DNA from: Ligula intestinalis
Taxonomy: Eukaryota > Platyhelminthes > Cestoda > Diphyllobothriidea > Diphyllobothriidae
NCBI GenBank assembly: GCA_036362985.1
Contig: JAYGXS010000005.1
Coordinates: forward strand, 33,307,715 to 33,371,714
Reading direction: 5' to 3'
DNA: 64,000 nt
Both the position numbers and the translations under genes were made by a program. The notes below the pieces were generated by a model that saw nothing but the letters and a program-made list of their open reading frames with translations, searched no databases and was not told the origin of the DNA. This document shows, one piece after another, positions 47,628 through 57,403 of the stretch. Numbering within the stretch: the stretch's first letter is position 1; each line of letters opens with the position of its first letter.

Positions 47628-50600
47628 CGACCCGTCTTGTCTCTTCGAGACTCGTGGGAGAAGGTGAAGAGTGCGGAGCCGCCAACCATTGTCCTCTAGC
47701 ACTTTAAACTAACCCCTGAGGCCGTTACCTCATGTACCAACCTGTTGGTTCAGTTGGTGGACTTCATCGAAAGCGATGGTCGAACACACACACACACACA
47801 CTACCACTACTACTTCTACTAAATTCATTGCTTATTTCAAGGTTATCAGCTATCCTTACACACTGCTAGCTGCTGTGCGGCTGCTGGCGAGGCCCGAGAA
47901 TGAGCATCGGGGCAGAGCGGGTCGAGTGAGTTCCGTTAGCGATCAGTGAATATAGGAAGGGGGGAAGGAGTGAGGGGGCATCAGGCTCAAGTCTCACCGG
48001 GTTGAGCAGTGGTCAACCGTGCACCCGTCCTGTCACTCCGCAGACAGCCCTCCCCCGTTGTCCAGTGGGCCGGCAACCTGATTAAACCCTCGTTAAAGTC
48101 GTTGCAGGAAAACAAAAGAGGCTAGTGACACTGGTCCGACACACCATAGCGGTTCGTGAGCACGGGGGGAGGGAAGAGAGCGGGTAAACAACTGCGGATA
48201 CTTGGTTTTGCAGTTAACTGGGTTTGGTGCGAGGAGAGATCATCCGCGCATGCAAGCTGAGTACAGCTGGTGCGGAAAGGCCTACAGTTCCTTTTAACAA
48301 CGATTGATGAACGGTCAAATAGGCAGGGTGCTCTCCGGACCTGGGGTGTGAGAAACAGAAATCGGGCTCAGATGAATGGGGAATGAGCAAGAATGCGGTT
48401 GTTGCTGCGGAAAATCGACTATCAGTTAACACCTTACTTGCGCTCGAGCCACTGCACCAACCTGTTTGGAGCAAAGCTTGGACGAACTGTCGCGTGCAAA
48501 ATCGGGAGTTATTGGTTGCTCAAAAACCAGTCTGGGCGCTCGACCGACACAAAGCTTAATCAAGTGACCTTCAACGACTACCTCACTAGTGGGCATCTGT
48601 CTGCGTCATCAGTATAGCGACAAAAAGCAACCCAGCATAACCAGCATGCTCTTCCGGTCACTTCCGTGGAGGACAAGGAAGCTTGTAAGCACATATTCCT
48701 ATCAGTTATGCATATTGTCAATAAAAGGTGCGTGTCTAACTACTCAGATATTTTTACAGTATAGAAAAGACCACGCTACTATTCTAAGCTAATTCTGGAA
48801 CATGGCATGTCCTTAGTTAGACTGGAGACGTTCTGTAAATTCCAAACTATAGCTGGATACGGTAGTAATTATATAGTTAGCCTGAAGACGGTAAAAGGCA
48901 GTACCTTGCAAGATAAAGGCATGGTGACTACTTAGCTAATCATGCAGAAAGACGATACCTGGGGCTTTGCGTTGTCTATCGAAAGCTACACCTTGTGACT
49001 ATATGTTTTCTAACAAGACGCAGGTACAGGCTTTTATTTGAGCTGCTTGATCTGCCAACCCGCGCATAGGACGCACGGCCCGCAGAAAAGCAGGGGTATC
49101 TTACAAAATCAATTTTGCTATTTTTAATTCTTTTATTATAGTCTAGTTGTCCTATCCACACCAGCAAATTTGCTTCATTAACTACACATAATTATAATCT
49201 AGCTGGTTGTAACTTCATTGTGCAGTTTATACACAAATATACCTGTTAGCTTACGCAGTCATGTCTCTCAGCTAGATTTCCTAAGCTTTGATAGTGCAAT
49301 CTAGTCCTCAAAGCCTAGTCTAACCTTTTAGCCTATTGCAATCTCAGCAACACTAGTACCATACTTGTATAACGATAAGCTCATACCTCCACCTGTTATA
49401 CTAAATTGATAAAATAGGATGCATGTCTTAGTACTGAACTTTGAATACTGTTATAGAAATTACCACTATCACTATTACTACCAGCATCACTTATATTTCC
49501 CTATTTCTGCTACACTAAGTCAACTATCGATATAGTTTTAAGAATATACTACTACAATATACTACCCAACTATGATTACTAGAATAAACACTATTAGCAG
49601 TGGCATATTACAGCTAGCAGCAGTATTCTGGTCCAAACTTCGAAAAAATGTGGCAGCAGCAGATAAATTGCTTTATTAGTTACAACAAATTCAAATCTAC
49701 CTAACCTTAAATTCTAAGTGGTTATAACCTCAATATTCAGTTTAGACACAATTGTATCTCTTCAATTAGGCAGTTGGGTCTCTTAGTTTAGATTTGCTTA
49801 TCTGTGGTAGTGTAGTCTAGTCCTCAATCCCTAGTCTATGCATCTAGCCTATTGCAGTCACAGCAACACTGCTGTCTTCTACTACCGTGCTTATAGCGCA
49901 CCTATTTAGAAAGAAAATGGTCTGACTTCCGACAAATGGCAGCGTCATTGCTAGCACCAGTACTACTACACTCCTTGTTGAGATTGTGGGTATCTGAGCC
50001 CAGTGGCGACTTTAATAAGCGTCATTGTCAAAAATAATGCAAAACAAAATAGTACCAGAAATGCTATCAATCAGCTGCACCCCTAGTTAGTAGTATTAGA
50101 AATATCAGTAGCAATAGCAGCCTTCGTCTCCAAGACTCTGATTTGACAGTTACTGAAGTTGGGTATTTACTCGGAATACCCTAAACCCCCATTCGCACAA
50201 TGTGCTGGGATCAATTGGATACGAGCACAGGTTCCGAAAAGTCCAAGCTATAGATGGATACTGTGCTAGGTATGTATTTGGGCTATAGACGGCAAACTGC
50301 ATCACATAAGTGCATGGTAGAACTGGTACATTACTTTACAAACGCCCTATTATTATCCAAATGCTTATCACTTTTTCCTCCTCACACAGATTGCGAGTGC
50401 ATATTGGGTGCGACTCCTTAAAAAGCACACACAATAAATACTTATAGTATACTATCTACTGGTCTTAACATACATGATTAATCGAAACTAGCACTCGTAG
50501 TATAGGCACGTACCTATAGCAGCAGTATCTTATTATCTAAGATGACACAGCCTGATGGATAGAGTTGATAGGGCGGGAACCAAGACAAACGCTCTTCTGA

Positions 50601-51108
50601 TCAGGGCCCAAAGCATGTAATTACTCGAAATATTTTAAACCCAGATTCACACTCCCTGTTGAGACAAGGGGCATGAGCCCCCCAGTGTTAACTTAAATCC
50701 AGCGTCACTTCTGACAAATTTTAGCGTCAGAGATAGTACAGATTGTGAGACTCAACTACATAGTAACCAGTTGTAATTAGACACAGTAGTAGCCGTATCA
50801 GTCTCGGCCTCCTTGGGCCTGTATTCACACCTTCTTTGGGTGAGTGAGGGTAAACAGTACAGTAGTACAAGCGAAAAAGTCTACTGTCACTGTAAGACTA
50901 AATTAGGCGGTGCATTGGCTTGCATTTGATACAGCAGCCCACGCCCGACCCATCTAGTCCCTTCGAGACTCATGGGAGAAGGTGAAGAGTGCGGAGCCGT
51001 TAACTACGTCCTCTATTACTTTAAATTAACCCCTGAGGCCGTCATCTCATGTACCAACCTGTTGGTTCAGTTGGTGGACTTCATCGAAACCTATGATCGA
51101 ACACCCAC
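47628..51108. mobile_element. 3.5-kb insertion with 160-bp terminal direct repeats
   Basis: The element starts and ends with a direct repeat (47628-47787 and 50946-51104, close to 90% alike by eye) sharing GAGAAGGTGAAGAGTGCGGA and CATGTACCAACCTGTTGG. It is flanked by AGGTGGGGCATC at 47616-47627 and 51109-51120, a 12-bp target duplication inside a SINE. The interior has no long open frame. Segments recur inside it: 49163-49400 against 49655-49910 (both with CTAGTCCTCAA and TAGCCTATTGCA), and 48800-48960 against 50200-50350. It could be a non-autonomous LTR-type element, although TG...CA ends are not evident. Confidence 0.6.
47784..47802. repeat. (AC)n microsatellite
   Basis: About nine AC units directly after the left direct repeat. 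Confidence 0.9.
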
Positions 51109-51190
51109 AGGTGGGGCATCAGTCGAGGCTCCAACCCGCGACTTGCTGATTAGAAATCCAACGTTCTAATCTACTGCGCCACGGGCTCGC
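51109..51190 (-). mobile_element. SINE family A, tRNA-like head half (split by insertion)
   Basis: On the minus strand: GAGCCCGTGGCGCAGTAGAT (A-box), GTTGGATTTCTAATC (anticodon-arm-like, TCT in the loop) and CGCGGGTTGGAGCCTCGA (B-box). This is the shape of tRNA-Arg(UCU). It is the other half of the SINE broken at 47627. Confidence 0.75.
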
Positions 51191-51433
51191 TGTCTTGCTG
51201 GTTTAGTTTGGGACGACGGGGACGCATGAGTTACGTAACCGATCGGTGAGAGTTTATCCCCCAAAACCCCCGTTCGTGTGAACTCATCTTTCCCGACTAC
51301 AGTTCTTGCAATCAAACTTTTAAAAGCCCCTTTCTGTATGCTTCTAAACCATCGATTACCCTCGCTGTACATAGGCGTGAAAACGTTTGGCCTGACACAG
51401 GTCTCGCAGGGGGGGGGGGAGGGAGGAACTCAC

Positions 51434-51589
51434 CGTGGCTGTACAGATGGAGGACTCCTCAATACAGACAGGCACAAAGGCGGTGCTGGAGTCATTGCCG
51501 TAAATGTAGCTGAGACTCATCTGCATCGTGAGCGGAAGACTACAGGCTATAGATAATATCCAAATGACACACAGTGTGAGTCGCACCTT
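51434..51589 (-). CDS. GPCR exon 2: TM4 and second extracellular loop
   Basis: The exon begins after the acceptor CCGCTTTCAG (51599-51590) with KVRLTLCVIWILSIACSLPL. This is TM4 with its conserved tryptophan and a proline at the outer end. It then runs through an extracellular loop with a glycosylation sequon (NDS) and two cysteines (PVCIEESSICTAT). The second cysteine is the likely partner of the TM3 cysteine in exon 1. The exon is 52 codons long and ends in phase 0 at the strong donor GTGAGT (51433-51428). Reading on past the donor gives 26 extra residues that do not look like a receptor. The next fold element, TM5, is supplied by 8662-8224. Confidence 0.88.
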
Positions 51590-51709
51590 CTGAAAGCGGC
51601 CGCCTAAGCAGTCACCACCAGTACATCCCGGTCGAAGAGGACAGCGGGAAGCGGTGTGCTCCTTTGCCGGAATACCGCCCGCCGCCGTGGAAGCAGACAC
51701 CTGACTTAC
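51590..51709 (-). other. 120-bp in-frame intron of the GPCR gene
   Basis: Donor GTAAGTCAGG at 51709-51700 and acceptor CCGCTTTCAG ending at 51590. It is 40 codons long, phase 0 on both sides and free of stops, so unspliced reading yields a second intracellular loop about 40 residues too long. Splicing gives a loop of normal length (GYRS joined to KVRL). Confidence 0.75.
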
Positions 51710-52216
51710 GGACCTGTAGCCCAGTAGTCTGACAGCCTTCCTCTGACGCTGCAGACCGCAGGTGATGGCTGAGAGGGGATGACAGATGGCAATGTAACGT
51801 TCTACCGTGAGTGCCGTGATGGTTAACACCGAGGAGATCATGCTGGCCTCGGAGAGGAGGGCGCGAACACGGCAACCGATCTCACCGAAGAGATAGGGGT
51901 AACGGGACCACATGATGTAGAGATCGTGTGGCAGGCCTAGCATCAGCACCAGCAGGTCAGAGACACTGAGGTTGACCAGATAGTAGTTTGTTGGTGTATG
52001 AAATGATCGGTTTGAGACAATGAGCCAGAGAAGGCTCAGATTGCCGGAAAAGCCGAGAATGAAGATGATAATGTAGATGGCGCTGGCGGGGGCGAGGATG
52101 TTGATATCTGTCTGGCGCATGCCACGGCGCAGTTCAAGGTAGGCCCAAACATCATCAGAAAAAGAGATGGTAGAGGCATTACCAGTGGGCCCGGCCCCTG
52201 ATCGGTTCATTCTCAT
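51710..52216 (-). CDS. GPCR exon 1: neuromedin-U/pyrokinin/capa-like receptor, N-terminus to TM3
   Basis: The 169 codons start at ATG 52216-52214 (a second ATG lies two codons on). The N-tail has two glycosylation sequons (NRS at residue 4, NAS at 13). TM1 spans about 39-67 with the GN motif, TM2 about 77-99 (YYLVNLSVSDLLVLMLGLP), a TM3 cysteine is at 115 and ERY at 139-141, followed by IAICHP. The stretch GLPHDLYIMWSRYPYLFGE and SVLTITALTVERYIAICHP is typical of neuromedin-U, pyrokinin and capa receptors. These bind short amidated peptides and signal through G proteins at the plasma membrane. The ligand is not predictable. AG stands directly before the ATG, so a splice acceptor there (cis or spliced-leader) is possible. 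Closest family by motif recall only; an orphan relative in the same clade is the main alternative. Confidence 0.92.
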
Positions 52217-52382
52217 CTAGCAGCACTGAAGGCATCTGGCTCATCCAGTGCAGTAAATCAGTACTGCGATAATTGTCGACTGTTCATTGGACGAAAAACC
52301 ACGCACTGACGCACAAAACGTATTGGCTACACAGACGACCAATAAGGAGGAGACCGTGGATGAGGCTGGGTAATTGAAGCAG

Positions 52383-52388
52383 TTTATT
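52383..52388 (-). terminator. Polyadenylation signal AATAAA
   Basis: AATAAA on the minus strand, about 83 bases after the EEP stop codon and 167 bases before the GPCR start. It is a single motif and so only suggestive by itself; its placement is right for the EEP transcript. Confidence 0.55.
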
Positions 52389-52470
52389 TCAAAGCCAAAA
52401 AAAATAGAGGTTGGATAAAAGCTGCATAAGGAAATAGCTCATGGATTAAAAAAGGCAGGATGCAAGTTGA

Positions 52471-52820
52471 TTATAAAGAACCGGAAGTAATGTGGAGATC
52501 AAAGTACACAGGACAGTGATCACTTGAGAAACCGTTAAAGGTGACTCTGTCAACATTTATGATGAGTGGATGCCGAAGATCCGAGGTTATCACACCCGAA
52601 TTTTCAGAATAGCATAACTGTTGGCTTTCGGAATTTTGCGACTGTAGGCTGGGTGAAATCCATGCATTGTCATAGCAGGAAGTTTTAGTTGGAACTGCTC
52701 GGCGGCTTGGAGTATTAGACGAAGACTGTTCCATAGATGCCCGTTCAACGGCTGCCGCCATGGTTGGATAGCCAGAAGACAGAACGTTCCGTAATCCGCG
52801 ATCCCGCAGCACATCAAAGG
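52471..52820 (-). CDS. Last exon of an endonuclease/exonuclease/phosphatase (EEP) family protein
   Basis: The exon begins after the acceptor TTTTGTCTCACTTTCAG (AG at 52822-52821) with two bases of a split codon. It reads FDVLRDRGLRNVLSSGYPT, a serine-rich stretch, TSCYDNAWIS and finally FNGFSSDHCPVYFDLHI before the stop (115 residues). The YDNxWIS and SDHCPV motifs are the last two conserved blocks of the EEP fold: the aspartate/asparagine pair and the catalytic SDH histidine. EEP enzymes cut phosphodiester bonds in nucleic acids or phospholipids using a divalent metal. The layout reminds me of EEPD1-like nucleases, but DNase-I or APE-type members cannot be excluded. The N-terminal part (metal-binding E and the catalytic DxN) should be in upstream exons at higher coordinates, which I could not find. 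Confidence 0.72.
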
Positions 52821-52822
52821 CT

Positions 52823-53158
52823 GAAAGTGAGACAAAAATGTTTATAAATAAGCCGCAGAAAAAGAAAAAAACTCAATTCCGTAAGCGGAAATAATTGTCC
52901 ACACCAGAAGCAATTCAAACCGGGAATTGATTGAAGCTCTGGACTGCGGTGAGAACTCAGTTTATCGATTAATCGATTGGCACCGGCATACGAGCTGAGT
53001 TGTCACCTCTAAACTGGCGTTGCTGAAATTTCATTGGCCCCCAACTTACACAAAATCTATCAGCCGGATCTTAGACGTGCGCAGAAAGCAGGTTACCAAA
53101 ATCTAAGACTATTGCTCGATTAAACTTCAGACCGCAAATATAAAATTAGCCAACCGAG
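52823..53158. other. Intron of the EEP gene, no further exon seen
   Basis: Sequence 5' of the EEP exon on the minus strand. It has a polypyrimidine tract at the acceptor and nothing else recognisable. Confidence 0.5.
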
Positions 53159-53160
53159 TA

Positions 53161-53566
53161 CAGTAGTCGCCAGCTATTAAGCCCACCTCGGGCACAGACC
53201 GAATTCGGCTTAATAAGCGGCGGGCGCATTAAGCGGAGAGTCCTAGTTCTTGATTAGCATACACAGGAAAGGCACTATACATTACATACGTACTGCATTA
53301 TGTGTAGAGCTTGGTTACGTACAAGAAAAGAATGCTGTTTGTATTTTACGCAATAACAAAAACAAAAAATTATTTGCGACACTAACCAGTTGCGCACGCA
53401 GAGAGATGAGAATTTCACTCTATCTTGTTGGCAAAGTGGGCTTTGTAGCCGGCGACTGGGTTTATCATCCGGCGGATTTTACTATGTAAAATTCCGTCCA
53501 AAGCTGATTTGGGCTTAATACGCGGCTGGGCCTATTAACCGTGGGCTTAATAAACGGCGACTACTG
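53161..53566. mobile_element. Foldback DNA element, pogo-like ends, TA duplication
   Basis: The left end CAGTAGTCGCCAGCTATTAA is mirrored by the right end (reverse complement CAGTAGTCGCCGTTTATTAA). TA stands on both sides (53159-53160 and 53567-53568). Further inward GCCCAC and GGCTTAATAAGCGGC / CGCGTATTAAGCCC also mirror. The interior of about 270 bp has a 79-residue open frame with no transposase motif. CAGT...ACTG ends with a TA duplication are typical of pogo/Tc1-mariner MITEs. Confidence 0.75.
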
Positions 53567-53568
53567 TA

Positions 53569-55680
53569 TTATTTATGGTACGGACATAACTATATTAAGG
53601 GCATAACTACACTGTGCTACTGTATAGGTTTACCACGAATGGAAAACAGCGACCAGCCTGACTAAGCTTTAAAACGTGGCTGATGTCCGGCCAAGAAGTT
53701 TGCATTCAACAAATAGAGCGCAAAAACCCAAGCGTTGCCAAATTATACCACTTTCGACTGCAAACTTGAATCTAGGATACGTCACACGCAAAAGAACAGG
53801 CATATTTACGGAAAAAACTGTCTGCATTCACAACGCAGAATTCGGGCGTTTTGTTTCTTTATTTCTTTCAATCATAGGGTCGGGCGGAAGTACCATAGAA
53901 ATTATTTTAAAAAGCAGACACTGGATCTAACTCTCAATCTTGATATGGACCGAGGTAGCCAGCCCGCCAGTCAGTAGGCAAACTTCCACGCCATGGCTCT
54001 AAAGAGCATCATGGTAGATGTAAGTGCGCCAGATTTAATCTCGTGATGAACTTGCGAATGTATCGTGTGGATGTCTTAACTGTCCGAGCCCATCAGGAAT
54101 CTGGCGCTGGGATTAGGAGCATTAGCTGACGTGACCTAAGGCCTGCGTCTAGGCATGGTCGCCTCTTGTGTGGGCGCAGTTATACGGCCATGTGTGAAGT
54201 CTGTGTGGCCGGTTGTTAGGGCGAAATGAGAGGGGTAATAGCTGATGGAGCGGGTACCCTTTTGAAAGGCAAAAAAGGCTGTTCATTCCATTCTTATGTG
54301 CATCTAGTTCTCGTCATTAGTTCATTCTTTACTGCTCTCCAGTTATTTTTCCAGCTTTACTTAAAAAAAGACCTGGTCATTTTTAAACGTATCCTCTGAA
54401 TGCTATCTTCAGCTGCCAGTGTTTCCTGTCTTTTTAGCTGATATTACGGTACAGCGACACTTTAAAACGGTCAAGAAATCTGTTGATCGCATCCTTATTG
54501 AGGTCACTCGCCCTCTCCATGCCGAACTAGTGGCTGCGAATTCTTCCTGTACTATGCACCGATGCTTTCGTCCTATGTCTTGCCGTACATTGGCATAGCA
54601 GCATTTTATACTCTGGTATAGACGCGTACACCGATCTTTCAGAGGATCCACTAATCCCCCCATATTGCCTTTAGAGCTCTCCCTCGAGCACGCTAGCACG
54701 CTAGCTCACGTGTGAAGTAACGGAAATTCAAAAGTTGAAAGCTGACCTGTCTCCATAACAGCTGTGGATATCGTGTAGACCTTTAAACTTTGAGTATTTT
54801 ATGACATTTTACCCTATGTTACCCCCTTGTCTTCCGTGAATGAAGCCATTTTCTGCTGAAAATTTTGGACAGTTACCTTCAAAATAAAGCACATTTCTCT
54901 CTCTCTCTGAGACACAACTGGACGCATTCCCTACTAGGCCCGGTTGGGCCAATTTTTATGGCTGACTGAGACAACAACTCTGGGTTCTGTACACAACAAG
55001 TTCCCCCTACTGATGCTTTCTGCTTTTTCCTACAGCCCAGTATTCGGCCTGATAATTGTAGCCTCCCGAGGATACTTGCATGCCTACAGTCACCACATCC
55101 AACGATAACTCCAACTGGACGAAGGTACTTCATGCACCCCCCCCCTCCGCGGGGTTAGTCGTGTGTGATAGGCGAACTATGCCAAAAAGTATTCACTTCA
55201 CAATCAAAACAAGTAAAGCCCGTACAGTGTGGTTTGTACCCAGCCGATTAAAAGGCGGACTCTTAAAGCGTAGAGGAGAAACTGAGAATTAAAGGCCTTT
55301 TCATGTTTATGAGGAAATCCAGTCAGTAAACATCTACCCTCCAACAAACCGAAGGCTCGTTGGAATAGCCGGAGGGCTCATCCATCCCTTTACGCGTTTG
55401 ATCCACTGTACGTCTTTGATAATGAAAAATGGCAGTTCGCCGCTATATTACGGCATTTTGACAACAAAAAGAACACACTAAGACCATAATTAGGGCACAA
55501 TGGGTTGACCTTTTGGAGACCAAGGCCCGCCGCCGCCACTATGTAATTACGCGCAAATAAACCGGGTGGCAGTTTCAGTTGTTGACAAACTAAGTTGTCA
55601 TGGCTGCGTGCTCAAAAAACCTATAACTACCCGTTCAACTAATTGTTTTATTAGTAAATAGCCGATCAACAACCGTTAAG
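53569..55680. other. No recognisable gene; diverged repeat at 54350-54720
   Basis: 54350-54720 shares words with 9480-9720. A CT microsatellite lies at 54894-54909. No exon of the EEP gene was identified on the minus strand, although short exons could be missed. Confidence 0.5.
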
Positions 55681-55682
55681 AG

Positions 55683-55850
55683 GTCGAGCCCGATACCTCA
55701 ATGGATAGGGCTTTCGCCCCTGACCGGAGAGACATAGGTTCGAAATTTGAGGATGGCGGCAATCTCCGCTGTTACACTTGACTAGAGTATATCCAGCCGA
55801 TGACGCCTAATAAGGCGGAAATGACATCCTGGATTCTTTTTAGTCTTACG
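55683..55850 (+). mobile_element. SINE family A copy
   Basis: The tRNA-like head GAGCCCGATACCTCAATGGA and ATAGGTTCGAAATTTGAGG is followed by CTGTTACACTTGACTAGAGT, CAGCCGATGACGCCTAATAA and a GGATTC-type end. It mirrors 32735-32905. Confidence 0.7.
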
Positions 55851-55981
55851 GTAAAATTTCTTAATAAGGAGTGTATGTTAGACAGAAATATTTTCCAGAT
55901 AAATGAGCACGTCTGAGCAAATCCACAAAGGCTTCTACCCCTACAACACATAAAACCTATTAACTCCCGATAGAAGTAAAT

Positions 55982-56150
55982 ATGCGAGTTCCAGGAGGCA
56001 GTTCAGAAGACGAAAATGCGATCACTGGAACAAGAATTTTATATTCCTAAAGTTTCGGATTCTGTTGAGAATCCTTAATCAAAGGTAATCGTAGGATACT
56101 GTAAGACATGCGCAGTAGGAGGCGATACATGCACAGATTGCGCGGTATTT
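55982..56150 (-). mobile_element. 3' tail of the PLE at 56677-56180
   Basis: On the minus strand the tail reads GATTAAGGATTCTCAACAGA, ATCCGAAACT, then CTTGTTCCAGTGATCGCAT and TTCTGAACTGCCTCCTGGAA. It is the one variant-core tail here that still follows its coding sequence, so it ties this tail type to the GIY-YIG elements. Confidence 0.75.
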
Positions 56151-56179
56151 ATAGTTCGTAGCGATCATCCTCGAGCGTA

Positions 56180-56677
56180 TTATAATTGTAAGCTACTGTA
56201 GCCACCGCTTGGGGTCTTAATTGGTCCGGTTAAAGCTCGACCCTTCACGTTCGACTCATTAATTGCCGCGATATCGTTGTCCGTGTCGGACGCGGGCTTG
56301 AAAAATGCGCGACAATTATGCTCGCTGTCGTCAGAGCTATTGCTGGGCCCGGCCCTTCCCACGTAACTGATTCTCTTGCTGAGGTTATGTCTCAGTATGC
56401 GGTATGGGAACGGCAAATAATTGTGCTTTTTGATGGACTGTGGGCCTGAGAACCATGACTCCAGCCGCTCGCGCCTCCCGCGGCTGTCACCTCTTGCGAG
56501 GATTTCGGTCTCTTTAAATTTGAAAATATGGCCGGAACCACCGCTTCGTGCTCGGCCAGTCAAGTAATTTTCCGGTTTAGTGGACTCACAAACAACAAAA
56601 TGCGACTGATGTGAGTAGGCCCCAGGAAAGGATAATTGCGATTTTACGCATCCGGTCACAGAAACGATGCAGCGCAC
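56180..56677 (-). CDS. Penelope-like element GIY-YIG protein, C-terminal fragment
   Basis: Within the 165-residue frame, HIFKFKETEILARGDSRGRR and RERLESWFSGPQSIKKH are the second half of the PLE GIY-YIG domain. They are followed by the LPFPYRILRHNLSKR region that also ends the copy at 1-261. The first 45 or so residues do not match the start of the domain (no YxxxxC...YVGET), so the front half is lost to a frameshift or rearrangement. The frame runs into the element's own 3' tail. It is a dead or truncated copy in the upstream region of the EEP gene, same strand. Confidence 0.75.
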   Translation of the reverse strand: MRCIVSVTGCVKSQLSFPGAYSHQSHFVVCESTKPENYLTGRARSGGSGHIFKFKETEILARGDSRGRRERLESWFSGPQSIKKHNYLPFPYRILRHNLSKRISYVGRAGPSNSSDDSEHNCRAFFKPASDTDNDIAAINESNVKGRALTGPIKTPSGGYSSLQL

Positions 56678-57303
56678 ACAGTCAGATATTTAAACTAAAC
56701 TCAAATGGCACAAGTGTTTGCTCCTTGTATCGACAATTCCATCGTCGAGGTCCACCATCTGCTCCAAAGCAGGGTGGTGCAATGACGGTGACCAGTGTTT
56801 GAGTATAATGAGAGTATGCTTGCGCTGCATCCATCTCCCTCTCTCTCCCCACTCCCCCACCTTGGCCCAGTAACCAGATAGAGTCAAGAATCCCAGACAT
56901 GGCAGAGGGTGCAGGCCAAAAAACAACCACAAGGAGGGGGATGTTTTGTTGTACGTCTAAGTGGCAACTGTAGCTTATGTAGCCCCACTCATTAATCCCT
57001 AAAACCTGCATATTTTCCTACGAAAACGGTGTTTATCGGGTTTTATGGGCGGGAAATTGGGACACGTAGTGGAATATACTTTAATAAGTGATGAATGCAT
57101 TTTATTTTACTGTATTTAGAAATGTTCTTGATTTATATCGGTAGATTTTCCTAATCTGGATTATCATTTAACTTATTGCGGAAAAACCCGATTATCAAAT
57201 TGCAGGTTCTTTTGGAATTCCCGAAGAATCGCAATGGTGGTTAGGAGGTCGTCCACTTCAACTTACCTGAGGTCCAACTGACCGTTCTGGAGATAGATTA
57301 GTA

Positions 57304-57403
57304 CAGTAGCCGCCGGTTATTAAGCCCACCTCCGGCCAGACCAAATTGGGCTAAATAAGCGGCTGGGCTTATTAACCGTAGGCTTAATAACCGGCGACTA
57401 CTG
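57304..57403. mobile_element. 100-bp foldback MITE, same family as 53161-53566
   Basis: Starts CAGTAGCCGCCGGTTATTAA and ends with the mirror (reverse complement CAGTAGTCGCCGGTTATTAA). TA precedes it and CA follows, so the right-hand duplication has changed or been lost. It is nearly all inverted repeat. Confidence 0.75.

Larger units (their letters stand above)
8663..51433 (-). other. Inferred giant intron (about 42.8 kb) of the GPCR gene
   Basis: It is bounded by the donor GTGAGT at 51433-51428 and the acceptor ...TTCTAG ending at 8663. No other host exon could be recognised inside on either strand. The space is filled by PLE tails, SINEs and other repeats listed separately. It also contains the 400-base N gap, so its true length is uncertain. 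Confidence 0.65.

Noticed and set aside
51401..51420. G-run near 51408-51418 as a regulatory quadruplex in the GPCR gene
   Set aside because: A single homopolymer run just past the donor; only one G tract, so no supported structure.
51356..51433. Last 26 residues of the 286-residue GPCR frame
   Set aside because: They follow the strong donor GTGAGT and are not receptor-like; TM5 comes from the exon at 8662-8224.
54409..54699. 96-residue minus-strand frame as a host exon
   Set aside because: A diverged copy at 9480-9720 shows that it is a repeat; no known domain and no clear splice sites.
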